Source of the DNA: Thermoproteota archaeon
GTDB taxonomy: Archaea; Thermoproteota; Methanomethylicia; Methanomethylicales; Methanomethylicaceae
Direction: 5' to 3'
Assembly: GCA_030055575.1 (NCBI GenBank)
Contig: JASFYL010000004.1
Location: 1 to 46,456 of the forward strand
DNA: 46,456 nucleotides
Below are positions 38,959 through 46,456 of the stretch, piece after piece. Made by a program: the position numbers and the translations under genes. Under the pieces are notes generated by a model. The model ran no database searches, had not been told where the DNA came from, and saw only the letters and a program-made list of their open reading frames with translations. How positions within the stretch are numbered: position 1 is the stretch's first letter; every line of letters starts with the position of its first letter.

Positions 38959-39627
38959 ATGCATGTAAGGGGGACCGGGGAGGGGGGCGTGACTGTTAAG
39001 ACTGCAGCCCTCTTTTCTGGGAAGGATTCTCTCTACGCGGCCTACCTGGCTGAGGGTCTTGGTTTAGAAGTAAATGACTTGATAACCATGATCACCACGC
39101 TCGGCGAACCGTCCCCGCACTTAGAGAACATCGAGGCTATGAAGAAGGCTGCAGAGAGGATGCGGAAGAGGCTCAGGATCGTCGACCTCCGTGGAGGAGA
39201 AGGGGAACTGTTGGGAGCGCTGAGGATCACTGGTGCCTCTGGGCTCGTGGCAGGCGATGTCTTCGTCGAGGACCACATCAAGTGGCTCGAGGGGATCTGC
39301 AGGAGAGCTGGCATAGGGCTCGTTGAGCCGCTCTACAGGAGGGGCACGCTCGAACTCCTCAAAGAGATGCTCAGAGCCGGGTTTGTCGTCAAGATAATCG
39401 GGGTGGACACGAGGCTGCTCGGGGAGGATTGGCTTGGGTTCACGCTCTCAGAGGATACCCTTGACGAGTTTCTTGCAGGCATAGGTAAGGCAGATCCCCT
39501 CGGGGAGAATGGAGAGTACCATACGCTGGTCCTCGACTGCCCCCTCTATACGAGGCGTCTTGATGTGCGCTCCTCTTGGGAGGTCGTAGCTGGACCGTTG
39601 AAGTGCCTCAGGGTAGAAGTCTCCTGA
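38959..39627 (+). CDS. Diphthine-ammonia ligase-like ATP-binding protein (Dph6/MJ0570-type)
   Basis: PP-loop 'ALFSGKDSLYAAYLAEG' and 'GENGEYHTLVLDCPLY' hallmark of the ATP_bind_4 family. Confidence 0.88.
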   Translation: MHVRGTGEGGVTVKTAALFSGKDSLYAAYLAEGLGLEVNDLITMITTLGEPSPHLENIEAMKKAAERMRKRLRIVDLRGGEGELLGALRITGASGLVAGDVFVEDHIKWLEGICRRAGIGLVEPLYRRGTLELLKEMLRAGFVVKIIGVDTRLLGEDWLGFTLSEDTLDEFLAGIGKADPLGENGEYHTLVLDCPLYTRRLDVRSSWEVVAGPLKCLRVEVS

Positions 39628-39988
39628 CACGAGTCGAACCACTGGTCAAGTGCGGAAGGAGACTTAGACCATCCCCCAGAGATTACACTTGAGGGCGCCC
39701 CCACGGGTTGGTAGGAACGAGATTCCAAGCAACCATGCGGTCGAGCATTAGGGCAGCCTGATCCTGAAGCAACACTTCGTACAATTTTTGTGAGCACTGC
39801 CACTCGACTTGCAGCAAGACAAGAGTGGGTCGTGTCTCGCACTCTCCCCCCACTATCCAGCGATTTATGGGATCCTCGTACCTCCTGCTGGGGTTAAAAG
39901 GGCTTGCCCACAAAGTTTAATACCCTTGTCGATAATGCTAATTCTACCAAACGGTGGTTAAAGTGAGCCAATTCCAATATCTATAACT

Positions 39989-40024
39989 GGACCGGCTTCT
40001 GTTGCCTTTTGTACTAGCCGGTCC
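39989..40024 (+). other. Perfect 9-bp stem hairpin upstream of the aromatic operon
   Basis: ggaccggct - 18 nt loop - agccggtcc, in the 515-bp gap before the transketolase gene. Confidence 0.5.
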
Positions 40025-40082
40025 GAGCTGAAGGGCTTAGAAATCCGAAAAAGGAGAAATTATAGAATTAGGGGAAAACGGA

Positions 40083-40123
40083 GCCGTTCGGCAATTCGAG
40101 GCGCCAAAAGCCGAATCTCGGCT
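40083..40123 (+). other. Cluster of small inverted repeats in the putative 5' leader of the aromatic operon
   Basis: GCCG-TT-CGGC (40083-40092) and agccga-atc-tcggct (40109-40123), with alternative pairing agccg/cggct across the region. Confidence 0.4.
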
Positions 40124-40143
40124 GCTGAGGGGGGACGACGGAT

Positions 40144-41001
40144 ATGAGCTCCGCAGTCGAGTTGGCAGACCTGAGGCACGCGACCGATGTCCAGAAGCTC
40201 AAGGAGAGGATAAGGGAGATCCGAAGGTCTATCCTTGAGATGACGTCAATACGCGGGTTGCACCTCGGCTCATCGCTCTCATGCCTGGAGATAATCGCGA
40301 CGCTCTACTTCCTGAAGATGCGGCACAGCCCACACAGACCCCGGTGGAAGGACCGCGACAGGTTCATACTGAGCAAGGGGCATGCCGCGCCCGCGCTCTA
40401 CGCGGTATTGGCAGAGGCAGGCTACTTCCCGAAGGAGGAGCTCAGGACGCTCAAGTCGATAGGGTCGCGACTGCAGGGCCACCCTGACCTACGCACTCCG
40501 GGGGTAGACGCGCCTTCGGGATCCCTGGGACAGGGTCTCTCGATCGGCATAGGGATGGCACTCGCAGCGAGGATGCGCGGCAGCAGGAGCAGGGTATACG
40601 TGCTCGCGGGCGACGGGGAGTGCGACGAGGGTCAGGTCTGGGAGGCCATGATGACCGCCGCCCACCTCAGGCTGGGGAACCTGGTCCTGATAATAGACAG
40701 GAACGGGTGGCAATTGGACGACAGGACGGAGGAGGTTAAGCGGAAGGTCCCTCTCAGGGGCAAGCTCGAGAGCTTCGGCTGGGTGACTTATTCCATCAAC
40801 GGGCACGACATCGAGAAGATCATAGAGGTCCTTGACTCGGCTGAGAAGTCAGAGCTCCCGGTGGCGATCATCGCGCACACGAAGAAGGGGAACGGCGTCT
40901 CGTTCCTCGAGGGCACAAATAAGGGGCACAAGCTGAAGCTCAGCGAGGAGGAGTACCTCGCGGCGCTGAAGGAGCTGGAGGCGAAGCCAGTTTGCGAGTA
41001 G
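40144..41001 (+). CDS. Transketolase N-terminal (TPP-binding) subunit
   Basis: 'GHPDLRTPGVDAPSGSLGQGLSIGIGMALAAR', 'VLAGDGECDEGQVWEAMMTAAHLRLGNLVLIIDRNGWQLD'. Confidence 0.95.
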   Translation: MSSAVELADLRHATDVQKLKERIREIRRSILEMTSIRGLHLGSSLSCLEIIATLYFLKMRHSPHRPRWKDRDRFILSKGHAAPALYAVLAEAGYFPKEELRTLKSIGSRLQGHPDLRTPGVDAPSGSLGQGLSIGIGMALAARMRGSRSRVYVLAGDGECDEGQVWEAMMTAAHLRLGNLVLIIDRNGWQLDDRTEEVKRKVPLRGKLESFGWVTYSINGHDIEKIIEVLDSAEKSELPVAIIAHTKKGNGVSFLEGTNKGHKLKLSEEEYLAALKELEAKPVCE

Positions 41002-41900
41002 CCTTTGGAGAGGCGATTCTGAGGCTAGGCGAGGAGGCAGAGGACATGGTGGTCCTTACCGCCGACGTTGCCAAGCCAACGCAGGTGGCAGCCTTCGGGG
41101 AGCGGTACCCCCACCGGTTCCTGAACGTCGGCATCAGCGAGCAGGACATGGTGGACATTGCGGCTGGCCTCGCTCTCAGCGAGAAGATCCCGGTGGCGGT
41201 AGCATTTGCGCCCTTCATGATGAGGGCATGGGAGCAGGTCAGGAGCACGATCTCGAGGTGTAACCTGAACGTGAAGCTCGTCGGGACGCACTCAGGTCTC
41301 TCTGCATCCGACGAGGGCAGCTCCCACCAGTCGCTAGAGGACGTGGCACTCGCCCGCGTGTTGCCCAACATGACAGTGATCGTCCCAGGGGACCGAGAGG
41401 AGGTGAAGGAGGCTACTGAGGCGGCGGTGAAGAGCCCAGGACCTGTTTACATGAGGATAGGCAGGGACGAGGATGTAAAGTTCCTCGACGAACCTTTCAG
41501 GATAGGCAGGGCAGTTGTCCTCAGGGACGGGAGCGACGTCGCAGTGATCTCCAACGGCGCCATCACAGCGGAGGCGCTCGCGGCGGCCGAGGGGGCACGG
41601 GTGGACGCGATGGTGATCCACGTGCCAACTGTGAAGCCGCTCGACGCCCAGGCGGTTGTCTCAGCGGCGAGGAAGACAGGCGCAGTCGTGTGCGTCGAGG
41701 AGCACAGCACCATAGGCGGACTCGGAAGCGCCGTGTCCGAGCTACTCTCGTCCGAGTACCCAGTCCGGGTCAGGAGGATGGGCGTCAACGACACGTTCGG
41801 GGAGTCCGGAACCTACAGGGAGCTGCTGGAGAAGCACGGGCTTAGCGCGCCGCACATAAGGAGGAGGATGGAGGAGGCTGCCGAGAAGAGGGATAGATAA
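40992..41900 (+). CDS. Transketolase C-terminal subunit
   Basis: 'VVLTADVAKPTQVAAFGERYPHRFLNVGISEQDMVDIAAGLALSEKIPVAVAFAPFM', 'DEGSSHQSLEDVALARVLPNMTVIVPGD'; TTG start overlaps the upstream gene by 10 nt. Confidence 0.95.
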   Translation: MRVAFGEAILRLGEEAEDMVVLTADVAKPTQVAAFGERYPHRFLNVGISEQDMVDIAAGLALSEKIPVAVAFAPFMMRAWEQVRSTISRCNLNVKLVGTHSGLSASDEGSSHQSLEDVALARVLPNMTVIVPGDREEVKEATEAAVKSPGPVYMRIGRDEDVKFLDEPFRIGRAVVLRDGSDVAVISNGAITAEALAAAEGARVDAMVIHVPTVKPLDAQAVVSAARKTGAVVCVEEHSTIGGLGSAVSELLSSEYPVRVRRMGVNDTFGESGTYRELLEKHGLSAPHIRRRMEEAAEKRDR

Positions 41901-41919
41901 GGGGGAGGGGGAAGACGGC

Positions 41920-42894
41920 TTGATCATCGTGCTAGAAGAGGAGTCCAAGGCGCTGGAGGAGGGCTTGGGCGGAAGGTACAGAAAGGTGAAGGTGGGCAGG
42001 CAGGTCGCCTACGTGGTGAGCAGGACTATTCCGAAGCACATCTCGGAGAGACTCTTCGGCGCAAGGATCGTCGAGACCTCGAAGGGCTACCAGCTCGCGA
42101 GCAGGGAGTTCAGTAGAGAGGGCTCGAAGGTCAGGATAGGGAAGGCGGAGTTCGGCGGCAGGGCGGTTCAGGTCTGCGCCGGACCCTGCGCGGTAGAGGG
42201 TAAGGAGCAGCTCTACGAGGCAGCGAGAGCAGTGAAGGAGGCGGGAGCAACGGTCCTCAGGGGTGGGGCATTCAAGCCAAGGACCTCCCCATACGCGTTC
42301 CAAGGGCTCGGGGAGGATGGGCTGAGGATGCTCCGCGAGGTTTCCGATGTCGTCGGGATACCCGTGCTCACCGAAGCAACCTCGCCGGAGCAGGTCCCCC
42401 TCGTCGCTGAGTACGCAGACGCCATCCAGATAGGGGCCCGGAACATGCAGAACTTTGAGCTCCTGAGGGCTGCGGGGAGGTCTGGGAAGGCGGTCGTGCT
42501 TAAGAGGGGGATATCGGCGACGATAGAGGAGTGGCTCTACGCGGCAGAGTACCTCCTGCTCGAGGGCAACTGGAACGTCATCCTATGCGAGAGGGGAATA
42601 AGGAGCTTCGACAGCTCCACCAGGAACGTCTTCGACCTAGCAGGCATGGCGCTGGTCAAGGGGCTCACGCACCTCCCCGTGATAGCAGACCCGAGCCACG
42701 CGACTGGGAGGAGGGAACTGGTCACCCCGGCGGCGAGGGCAGCCATTGCGGCTGGGGCAGACGGTCTCATCGTGGAGGTCCACCCCAGACCTGATGAGGC
42801 GCTTAGCGACGGCCCCCAGTCGCTCGACCCCCAGGGGTTCGCGATTATGATGGAGGAGGTATCGAGGATAGCCAAGGCTCTCGGAAGGGAATGA
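41920..42894 (+). CDS. aroF: 3-deoxy-7-phosphoheptulonate (DAHP) synthase, Thermotoga-like type with N-terminal ferredoxin-like domain
   Basis: 'CAGPCAVEGKEQLYEAARAVKEAGATVLRGGAFKPRTSPYAFQGLGEDGLRML', 'LPVIADPSHATGRRELV', 'GADGLIVEVHPRPDEALSDGPQSL'. Confidence 0.96.
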   Translation: MIIVLEEESKALEEGLGGRYRKVKVGRQVAYVVSRTIPKHISERLFGARIVETSKGYQLASREFSREGSKVRIGKAEFGGRAVQVCAGPCAVEGKEQLYEAARAVKEAGATVLRGGAFKPRTSPYAFQGLGEDGLRMLREVSDVVGIPVLTEATSPEQVPLVAEYADAIQIGARNMQNFELLRAAGRSGKAVVLKRGISATIEEWLYAAEYLLLEGNWNVILCERGIRSFDSSTRNVFDLAGMALVKGLTHLPVIADPSHATGRRELVTPAARAAIAAGADGLIVEVHPRPDEALSDGPQSLDPQGFAIMMEEVSRIAKALGRE

Positions 42895-42897
42895 CCT

Positions 42898-43980
42898 TTG
42901 AGGGCGATCCGTGTCGAGCTGGGAAGCCGAAGCTACGAGGTGCGTGTCGGCGCAGGCATCCTGGGCGCTGTAGGAGAGTGGCTGAAGCCCATCGCTGGTC
43001 GCGGGACCCCCGTAGTGGTAACAGTGCCTCCCGTCGAGAGGCTATACCTGGCGCAGGTCGAGGAAGCGCTGGAGAGCTGTGGTCTGGATCCCCTAGTTGT
43101 GGTGGTAGAAGACGGGGAGGATGCCAAGACCCCATCAGCCTTCCTGGATGTGGTGGGCAGGATGCTCGAGGGAGGGGCTGGCAGGGACTCGACGGTGATC
43201 TCCCTCGGGGGGGGTTGCGTCGGCGACCTCTCCGGGTTCGTCGCATCGACATACATGCGCGGGGTTGGGCTCGTCCATATCCCCACCACTCTCCTGGCAC
43301 AGGTGGACAGCAGCATAGGAGGAAAGACTGCCCTGAACCACCCGAAGTCGAAGAACCTCATAGGGACTTTCCACCAGCCAAGGCTGGTGGTATCCGACGT
43401 TTCAACTTTGAAGACGCTTCCGAGAAAAGAGATCCGCTGTGGGCTCGCGGAGGTCGTCAAATACGGCGTTGTCCTGGATCGCCGGCTCTTCGAGTATGTC
43501 GAGAGCAGGGCAGAGGGCGTGTTAGCGCTCGAGGAACGCGACGCCGAGGAGGTGGTTGGCAGGTCCGTTGCGATCAAGGCAGGAATAGTCTCAGAGGACG
43601 AATCGGACATAGGCAGGAGGATGCTGCTTAACTTCGGGCACACGGTAGGCCACGCAATCGAGGCTGCCACCGGCTACAGGAAGTACAGTCATGGAGAAGC
43701 AGTCGCATTGGGAATGGTAGCAGAAAGTAAGATCGCCGAGAGGCTCGGGATGCTGAGGGGGGCGGAGCTCAGTCGAATCGAGGCACTCCTCTCAGAGCTC
43801 GGGCTCCCTACTGGAGGCGGAGGGGTGCCATTGGAAGCAGCGCTGGGGCTGATGCGCGGCGACAAGAAGGTCGAGGGAGGGGAGCTGAGGTTTGCCCTGC
43901 CCTGTGGGATCGGGTCAGGGAAGGTCGTCAGGGTGACCGATATGGGAGTGATCAAGGACGCCCTGTCTGAGGTGCTCTGA
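42898..43980 (+). CDS. aroB: 3-dehydroquinate synthase
   Basis: 'DSTVISLGGGCVGDLSGFVASTYMRGVGLVHIPTTLLAQVDSSIGGKTALNHPKSKNLIGTFHQPRLVV', 'LNFGHTVGHAIEAATGYRKYSHGEAVALGM'. Confidence 0.98.
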   Translation: MRAIRVELGSRSYEVRVGAGILGAVGEWLKPIAGRGTPVVVTVPPVERLYLAQVEEALESCGLDPLVVVVEDGEDAKTPSAFLDVVGRMLEGGAGRDSTVISLGGGCVGDLSGFVASTYMRGVGLVHIPTTLLAQVDSSIGGKTALNHPKSKNLIGTFHQPRLVVSDVSTLKTLPRKEIRCGLAEVVKYGVVLDRRLFEYVESRAEGVLALEERDAEEVVGRSVAIKAGIVSEDESDIGRRMLLNFGHTVGHAIEAATGYRKYSHGEAVALGMVAESKIAERLGMLRGAELSRIEALLSELGLPTGGGGVPLEAALGLMRGDKKVEGGELRFALPCGIGSGKVVRVTDMGVIKDALSEVL

Positions 43981-44694
43981 ATGTCGATGTTTGAGGACAG
44001 GAGAGGCGGGGGCGGCTACAGGTATAGGATCTGTGCGTCGGTGACCGGCACGAATGAGTCAGAGATGGCGAGGGCAGCCATCGAGGGGGAGGAGCTGGGG
44101 GCGGATCTTGTGGAGCTTAGGCTCGACACGCTTGAGGGCCTGGACGCAGAGAAGGTCAGGGAGGTGTTGAGGATGACCTCCTCCCTAGGGATCCCTAGGA
44201 TAGCGACCGTCATGCCTAGGTCACTCTTCGGCGGGTTCACAGGGGGACCGGCGGAAAGGGGGAGGCTGATCCTTGAGGCAGCCGACCAAGCCGAGTACGT
44301 CGATGTTGGAGCCGAGCTCGGAACCTTGTTGCCCGAGGTCCTTGGGAGGGCAACAAAGAAGGCGGAGGTTGTCCTCTCGTGGCACCCAGAGAGGGTGCTC
44401 ACCCTCGCCGAAGCCAAGAAGTTCGTCGAGGCTTGGCCGGGATGCAGCGTCTACAAGGTAGCGATGCCCGCAAAGAACGCTGAGGACAACATCCGGGCGC
44501 TGGAGCTCTCGCTCGCCCTAGGCGGCGTGAGGAGGATAGTATTCTGCCACGGGAGGGGGGGCAAGGCTTCCAGGATCCTATCCCCACTCTTCGGTGCCGA
44601 ATGGGTGTACGCGTCCCTACGGGCTGGTCGGGAAACTGCGCCGGGTCAGCTGGGAATAGCAGACCTGAGGAAGATCAGGGAGGCACTCGCTTGA
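43981..44694 (+). CDS. aroD: Type I 3-dehydroquinate dehydratase
   Basis: 'GADLVELRLDTLEGLD', 'VVLSWHPERVLTLAEA', catalytic Lys region 'SVYKVAMPAKNAEDN'. Confidence 0.93.
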   Translation: MSMFEDRRGGGGYRYRICASVTGTNESEMARAAIEGEELGADLVELRLDTLEGLDAEKVREVLRMTSSLGIPRIATVMPRSLFGGFTGGPAERGRLILEAADQAEYVDVGAELGTLLPEVLGRATKKAEVVLSWHPERVLTLAEAKKFVEAWPGCSVYKVAMPAKNAEDNIRALELSLALGGVRRIVFCHGRGGKASRILSPLFGAEWVYASLRAGRETAPGQLGIADLRKIREALA

Positions 44695-45536
44695 GCACCA
44701 GCAGGACGAGGCTATTCTGCATTATAGGGGACCCTGTAGAGCACTCGGTCAGCCCGGAGATCTTTACCAGGGCTTTCTCGGCCCGCGGCATGGATGCAGC
44801 ATACCTCGCGTTCAGGGTCCCTTCGGAGAGGCTTGGCGAGGCGATCATGGGGTTGAAGGCGATAGGGTTCGCGGGATGCAATGTAACCATCCCCCACAAG
44901 TTGCGCGTGATGGATCACCTGGACTGGATCGACGAGACCGCGAGGGTGGCTGGGGCGGTTAACGTGGTGAAAGCAGAGGGGGGGAGGCTAAGTGGCTACA
45001 ACACCGACATGAAAGGGGCACTCCTAGCGCTCGAAGGGGTGCAACTAAACGGCAAAAGGATCGCGATTGTCGGTTACGGCGGCGCTGCGAGATCAGTCGC
45101 CTTCGCGATATCCTCCTCGTACAGACCGAAGGAGGTGGTCATTACAGGGAGAAAGCTCGAGCCGGCGGAAAGCCTCGCGCGCTGTCTATCAAGGGTGATC
45201 GAGAGCAGGGCGGTTCCACTTGAGGATCTGGCAGAGTTAGAACCGGATGTGATCGTCAATGCGACGCCCCTCGGCATGTGCCCAGACATGGAGAGGGCGC
45301 CCGTGGATCCACGCGTGTTGCGCAATGGGATGACGGTATTCGACTTGGTCTACAACCCCATGGAAACTAAGCTACTGAAGCTTGCCCGGGGGGCGGGATG
45401 CAGGACGGTGGGCGGGATAGAGATGCTTGTGGGACAGGCTGCCGCGGCATTCGAGATCTGGACGGGCGAGCCCGCACCCGTCAGCGAGATGCGCGAGGCA
45501 GCAAAGGAGGCGCTTGGCGCAAAGAGAGCCAAGTAA
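44691..45536 (+). CDS. aroE: Shikimate 5-dehydrogenase
   Basis: 'LFCIIGDPVEHSVSPEIFTRAFSARGMDAAYLAFRV', 'GFAGCNVTIPHKLRVMDHLD', 'GYNTDMKGALLAL', 'IVGYGGAARSVAFAI', 'NATPLGMCPD'; TTG start at 44691 overlaps the aroD stop. Confidence 0.97.
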   Translation: MSTSRTRLFCIIGDPVEHSVSPEIFTRAFSARGMDAAYLAFRVPSERLGEAIMGLKAIGFAGCNVTIPHKLRVMDHLDWIDETARVAGAVNVVKAEGGRLSGYNTDMKGALLALEGVQLNGKRIAIVGYGGAARSVAFAISSSYRPKEVVITGRKLEPAESLARCLSRVIESRAVPLEDLAELEPDVIVNATPLGMCPDMERAPVDPRVLRNGMTVFDLVYNPMETKLLKLARGAGCRTVGGIEMLVGQAAAAFEIWTGEPAPVSEMREAAKEALGAKRAK

Positions 45537-45622
45537 GTGGATTGACTGGGCGGGAGATTGGCTGGATGGAGCTGGTGCCTGGAAGCGTGAAGATGCAGGA
45601 AAGGAAGGGGCAAGGGAGAGGG

Positions 45623-46456
45623 ATGGGAGCAGGAAGTGAAGGTGGTGCAACGGCAGTGGTGGAATGGAGAAGGGAAGGTCTTGGGGAGATCAAGGGTTGC
45701 GGGAAAGGGTCCGGGACCGCCTTTGGTGCCACAACTATAGTCAACGCAATGCCTTCTGGGTACGGGGCGGCCCTAGGGGTCTGCCTGAGCACCGTCGCAG
45801 AAGTCGAGATCCTGGATACGCCAGAGGTCGAGGTCGAGATAATTGGCTCAGGGCGTGTCGACGACTTGCTGGCGAGGGAGGCGTTCAGGACTGTAGTGAA
45901 TAAGTTCGGGACGATGTGCGGAGGGCGCATCGTTACTCGGAGCGAGATCCCACCTGCCAGAGGCATGAAGAGCTCGAGCGCCGCGTCTAATGCGGTCGTG
46001 ATCGCGACGCTAAATGCGATCGGGGCGAAGCTGGATCCTTTTGAAGTCGTGCGGCTCGGGGTGGAAGCTTCGAGGAGGGCGGGCGTCACCGCGACTGGGG
46101 CTTTCGACGATGCATGCGCAAGTCTATTCGGCGGGGTGAACCTAACCAATAATTACAACATGAGGCTCATCAATGGCAGTGATCTCGAGGAGGAGTTGAG
46201 GGCAGTCTTCCTCGTCCCCGAGGAGCAAAGATACTCAGGGGCGGTCGACATGGATCGCCTCCGAGACTTTTCCAAGGCATCCCTCATGGCTTTCAGCGAG
46301 GCGATGGAAGGGAGGATCTGGCGGGCGATGATCATCAACGGGCTACTCATGGCACGCGCCTTCGGATCCGACCCAGAACCGATACTCGAGGCGGTCAAAG
46401 AGGGCGCGGTATCCGCTGGGCTCTCAGGAAAGGGCCCCGCTTACTGCGCCATAGTC
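45623..46456 (+). CDS. Archaeal GHMP-type shikimate kinase (3' truncated by window edge; start uncertain, ATGs also at 45566 and 45593)
   Basis: Manual translation: 'GSGTAFGATTIVNAMPSGYGAALGVCLSTVAEVEILD...RSEIPPARGMKSSSAASNAVVIATLNAIGAKLDPFEVVRLGVEASRRAGVTATGAFDDACASLFGGVNLTNN...SGKGPAYCAIV'; not in the ORF track because it runs off the end. Confidence 0.9.
   Translation, partial: MGAGSEGGATAVVEWRREGLGEIKGCGKGSGTAFGATTIVNAMPSGYGAALGVCLSTVAEVEILDTPEVEVEIIGSGRVDDLLAREAFRTVVNKFGTMCGGRIVTRSEIPPARGMKSSSAASNAVVIATLNAIGAKLDPFEVVRLGVEASRRAGVTATGAFDDACASLFGGVNLTNNYNMRLINGSDLEEELRAVFLVPEEQRYSGAVDMDRLRDFSKASLMAFSEAMEGRIWRAMIINGLLMARAFGSDPEPILEAVKEGAVSAGLSGKGPAYCAIV

Noticed and set aside
39628-39900. 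Possible tRNA (minus-strand 'GGTTCGACTC')
   Set aside because: The T-loop-like string has no matching 5-bp T-stem, D-arm or acceptor stem by eye.
42891-43631. 246-aa plus-strand ORF over aroB, and antisense ORF 42933-43670
   Set aside because: Out-of-frame/antisense shadows of aroB, which has all family motifs.
1-46456. CRISPR array, rRNA, intact insertion sequence
   Set aside because: No regularly spaced direct repeats, rRNA-like segments or transposase motifs were seen on reading; a computational scan would be needed to be sure about small elements.

Overview
This is an archaeal-looking, GC-rich, gene-dense window. The evidence is TATA-type promoters with near-leaderless starts, a GHMP-type shikimate kinase, a Dph6-like ATPase and frequent inferred TTG/GTG starts. 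I do not assign a phylum. From left to right it contains: (1) an AbiEi/AbiEii-like toxin-antitoxin pair, cut by the left edge; (2) a PAS histidine kinase and response regulator divergent from a sodium:solute symporter with a small membrane partner; (3) a Gfo/Idh/MocA oxidoreductase and a radical SAM/SPASM protein; (4) an unusual block (about 9.1-13.2 kb) with a signal-peptidase-like protein whose expected nucleophile Ser is Asp, a GT4 glycosyltransferase, an HPr-kinase-like P-loop protein, a PqqD-like protein and an NTP_transf_5-like nucleotidyltransferase; (5) a surface-glycan glycosyltransferase locus; (6) a vWA protein, a CDF transporter and a P2-type cation ATPase; (7) nucleotide-sugar epimerases; (8) an MscS-type channel with an apparent N-terminal voltage-sensor domain carrying an RxxRxxRxxR S4; (9) an ABC-2 exporter and a secreted Ig-like repeat protein; (10) carAB divergent from an ACT-domain protein, with a perfect inverted repeat between the carA TATA box and start codon; (11) a Dph6-like protein; (12) an aromatic-amino-acid operon (split transketolase, DAHP synthase, aroB, aroD, aroE, shikimate kinase) cut by the right edge. 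The best candidates for something undescribed are the HprK/PqqD/NTase/pseudo-peptidase block with the nearby radical SAM protein, and the VSD-MscS fusion. No tRNA, rRNA, CRISPR array or intact transposon was recognised by eye.
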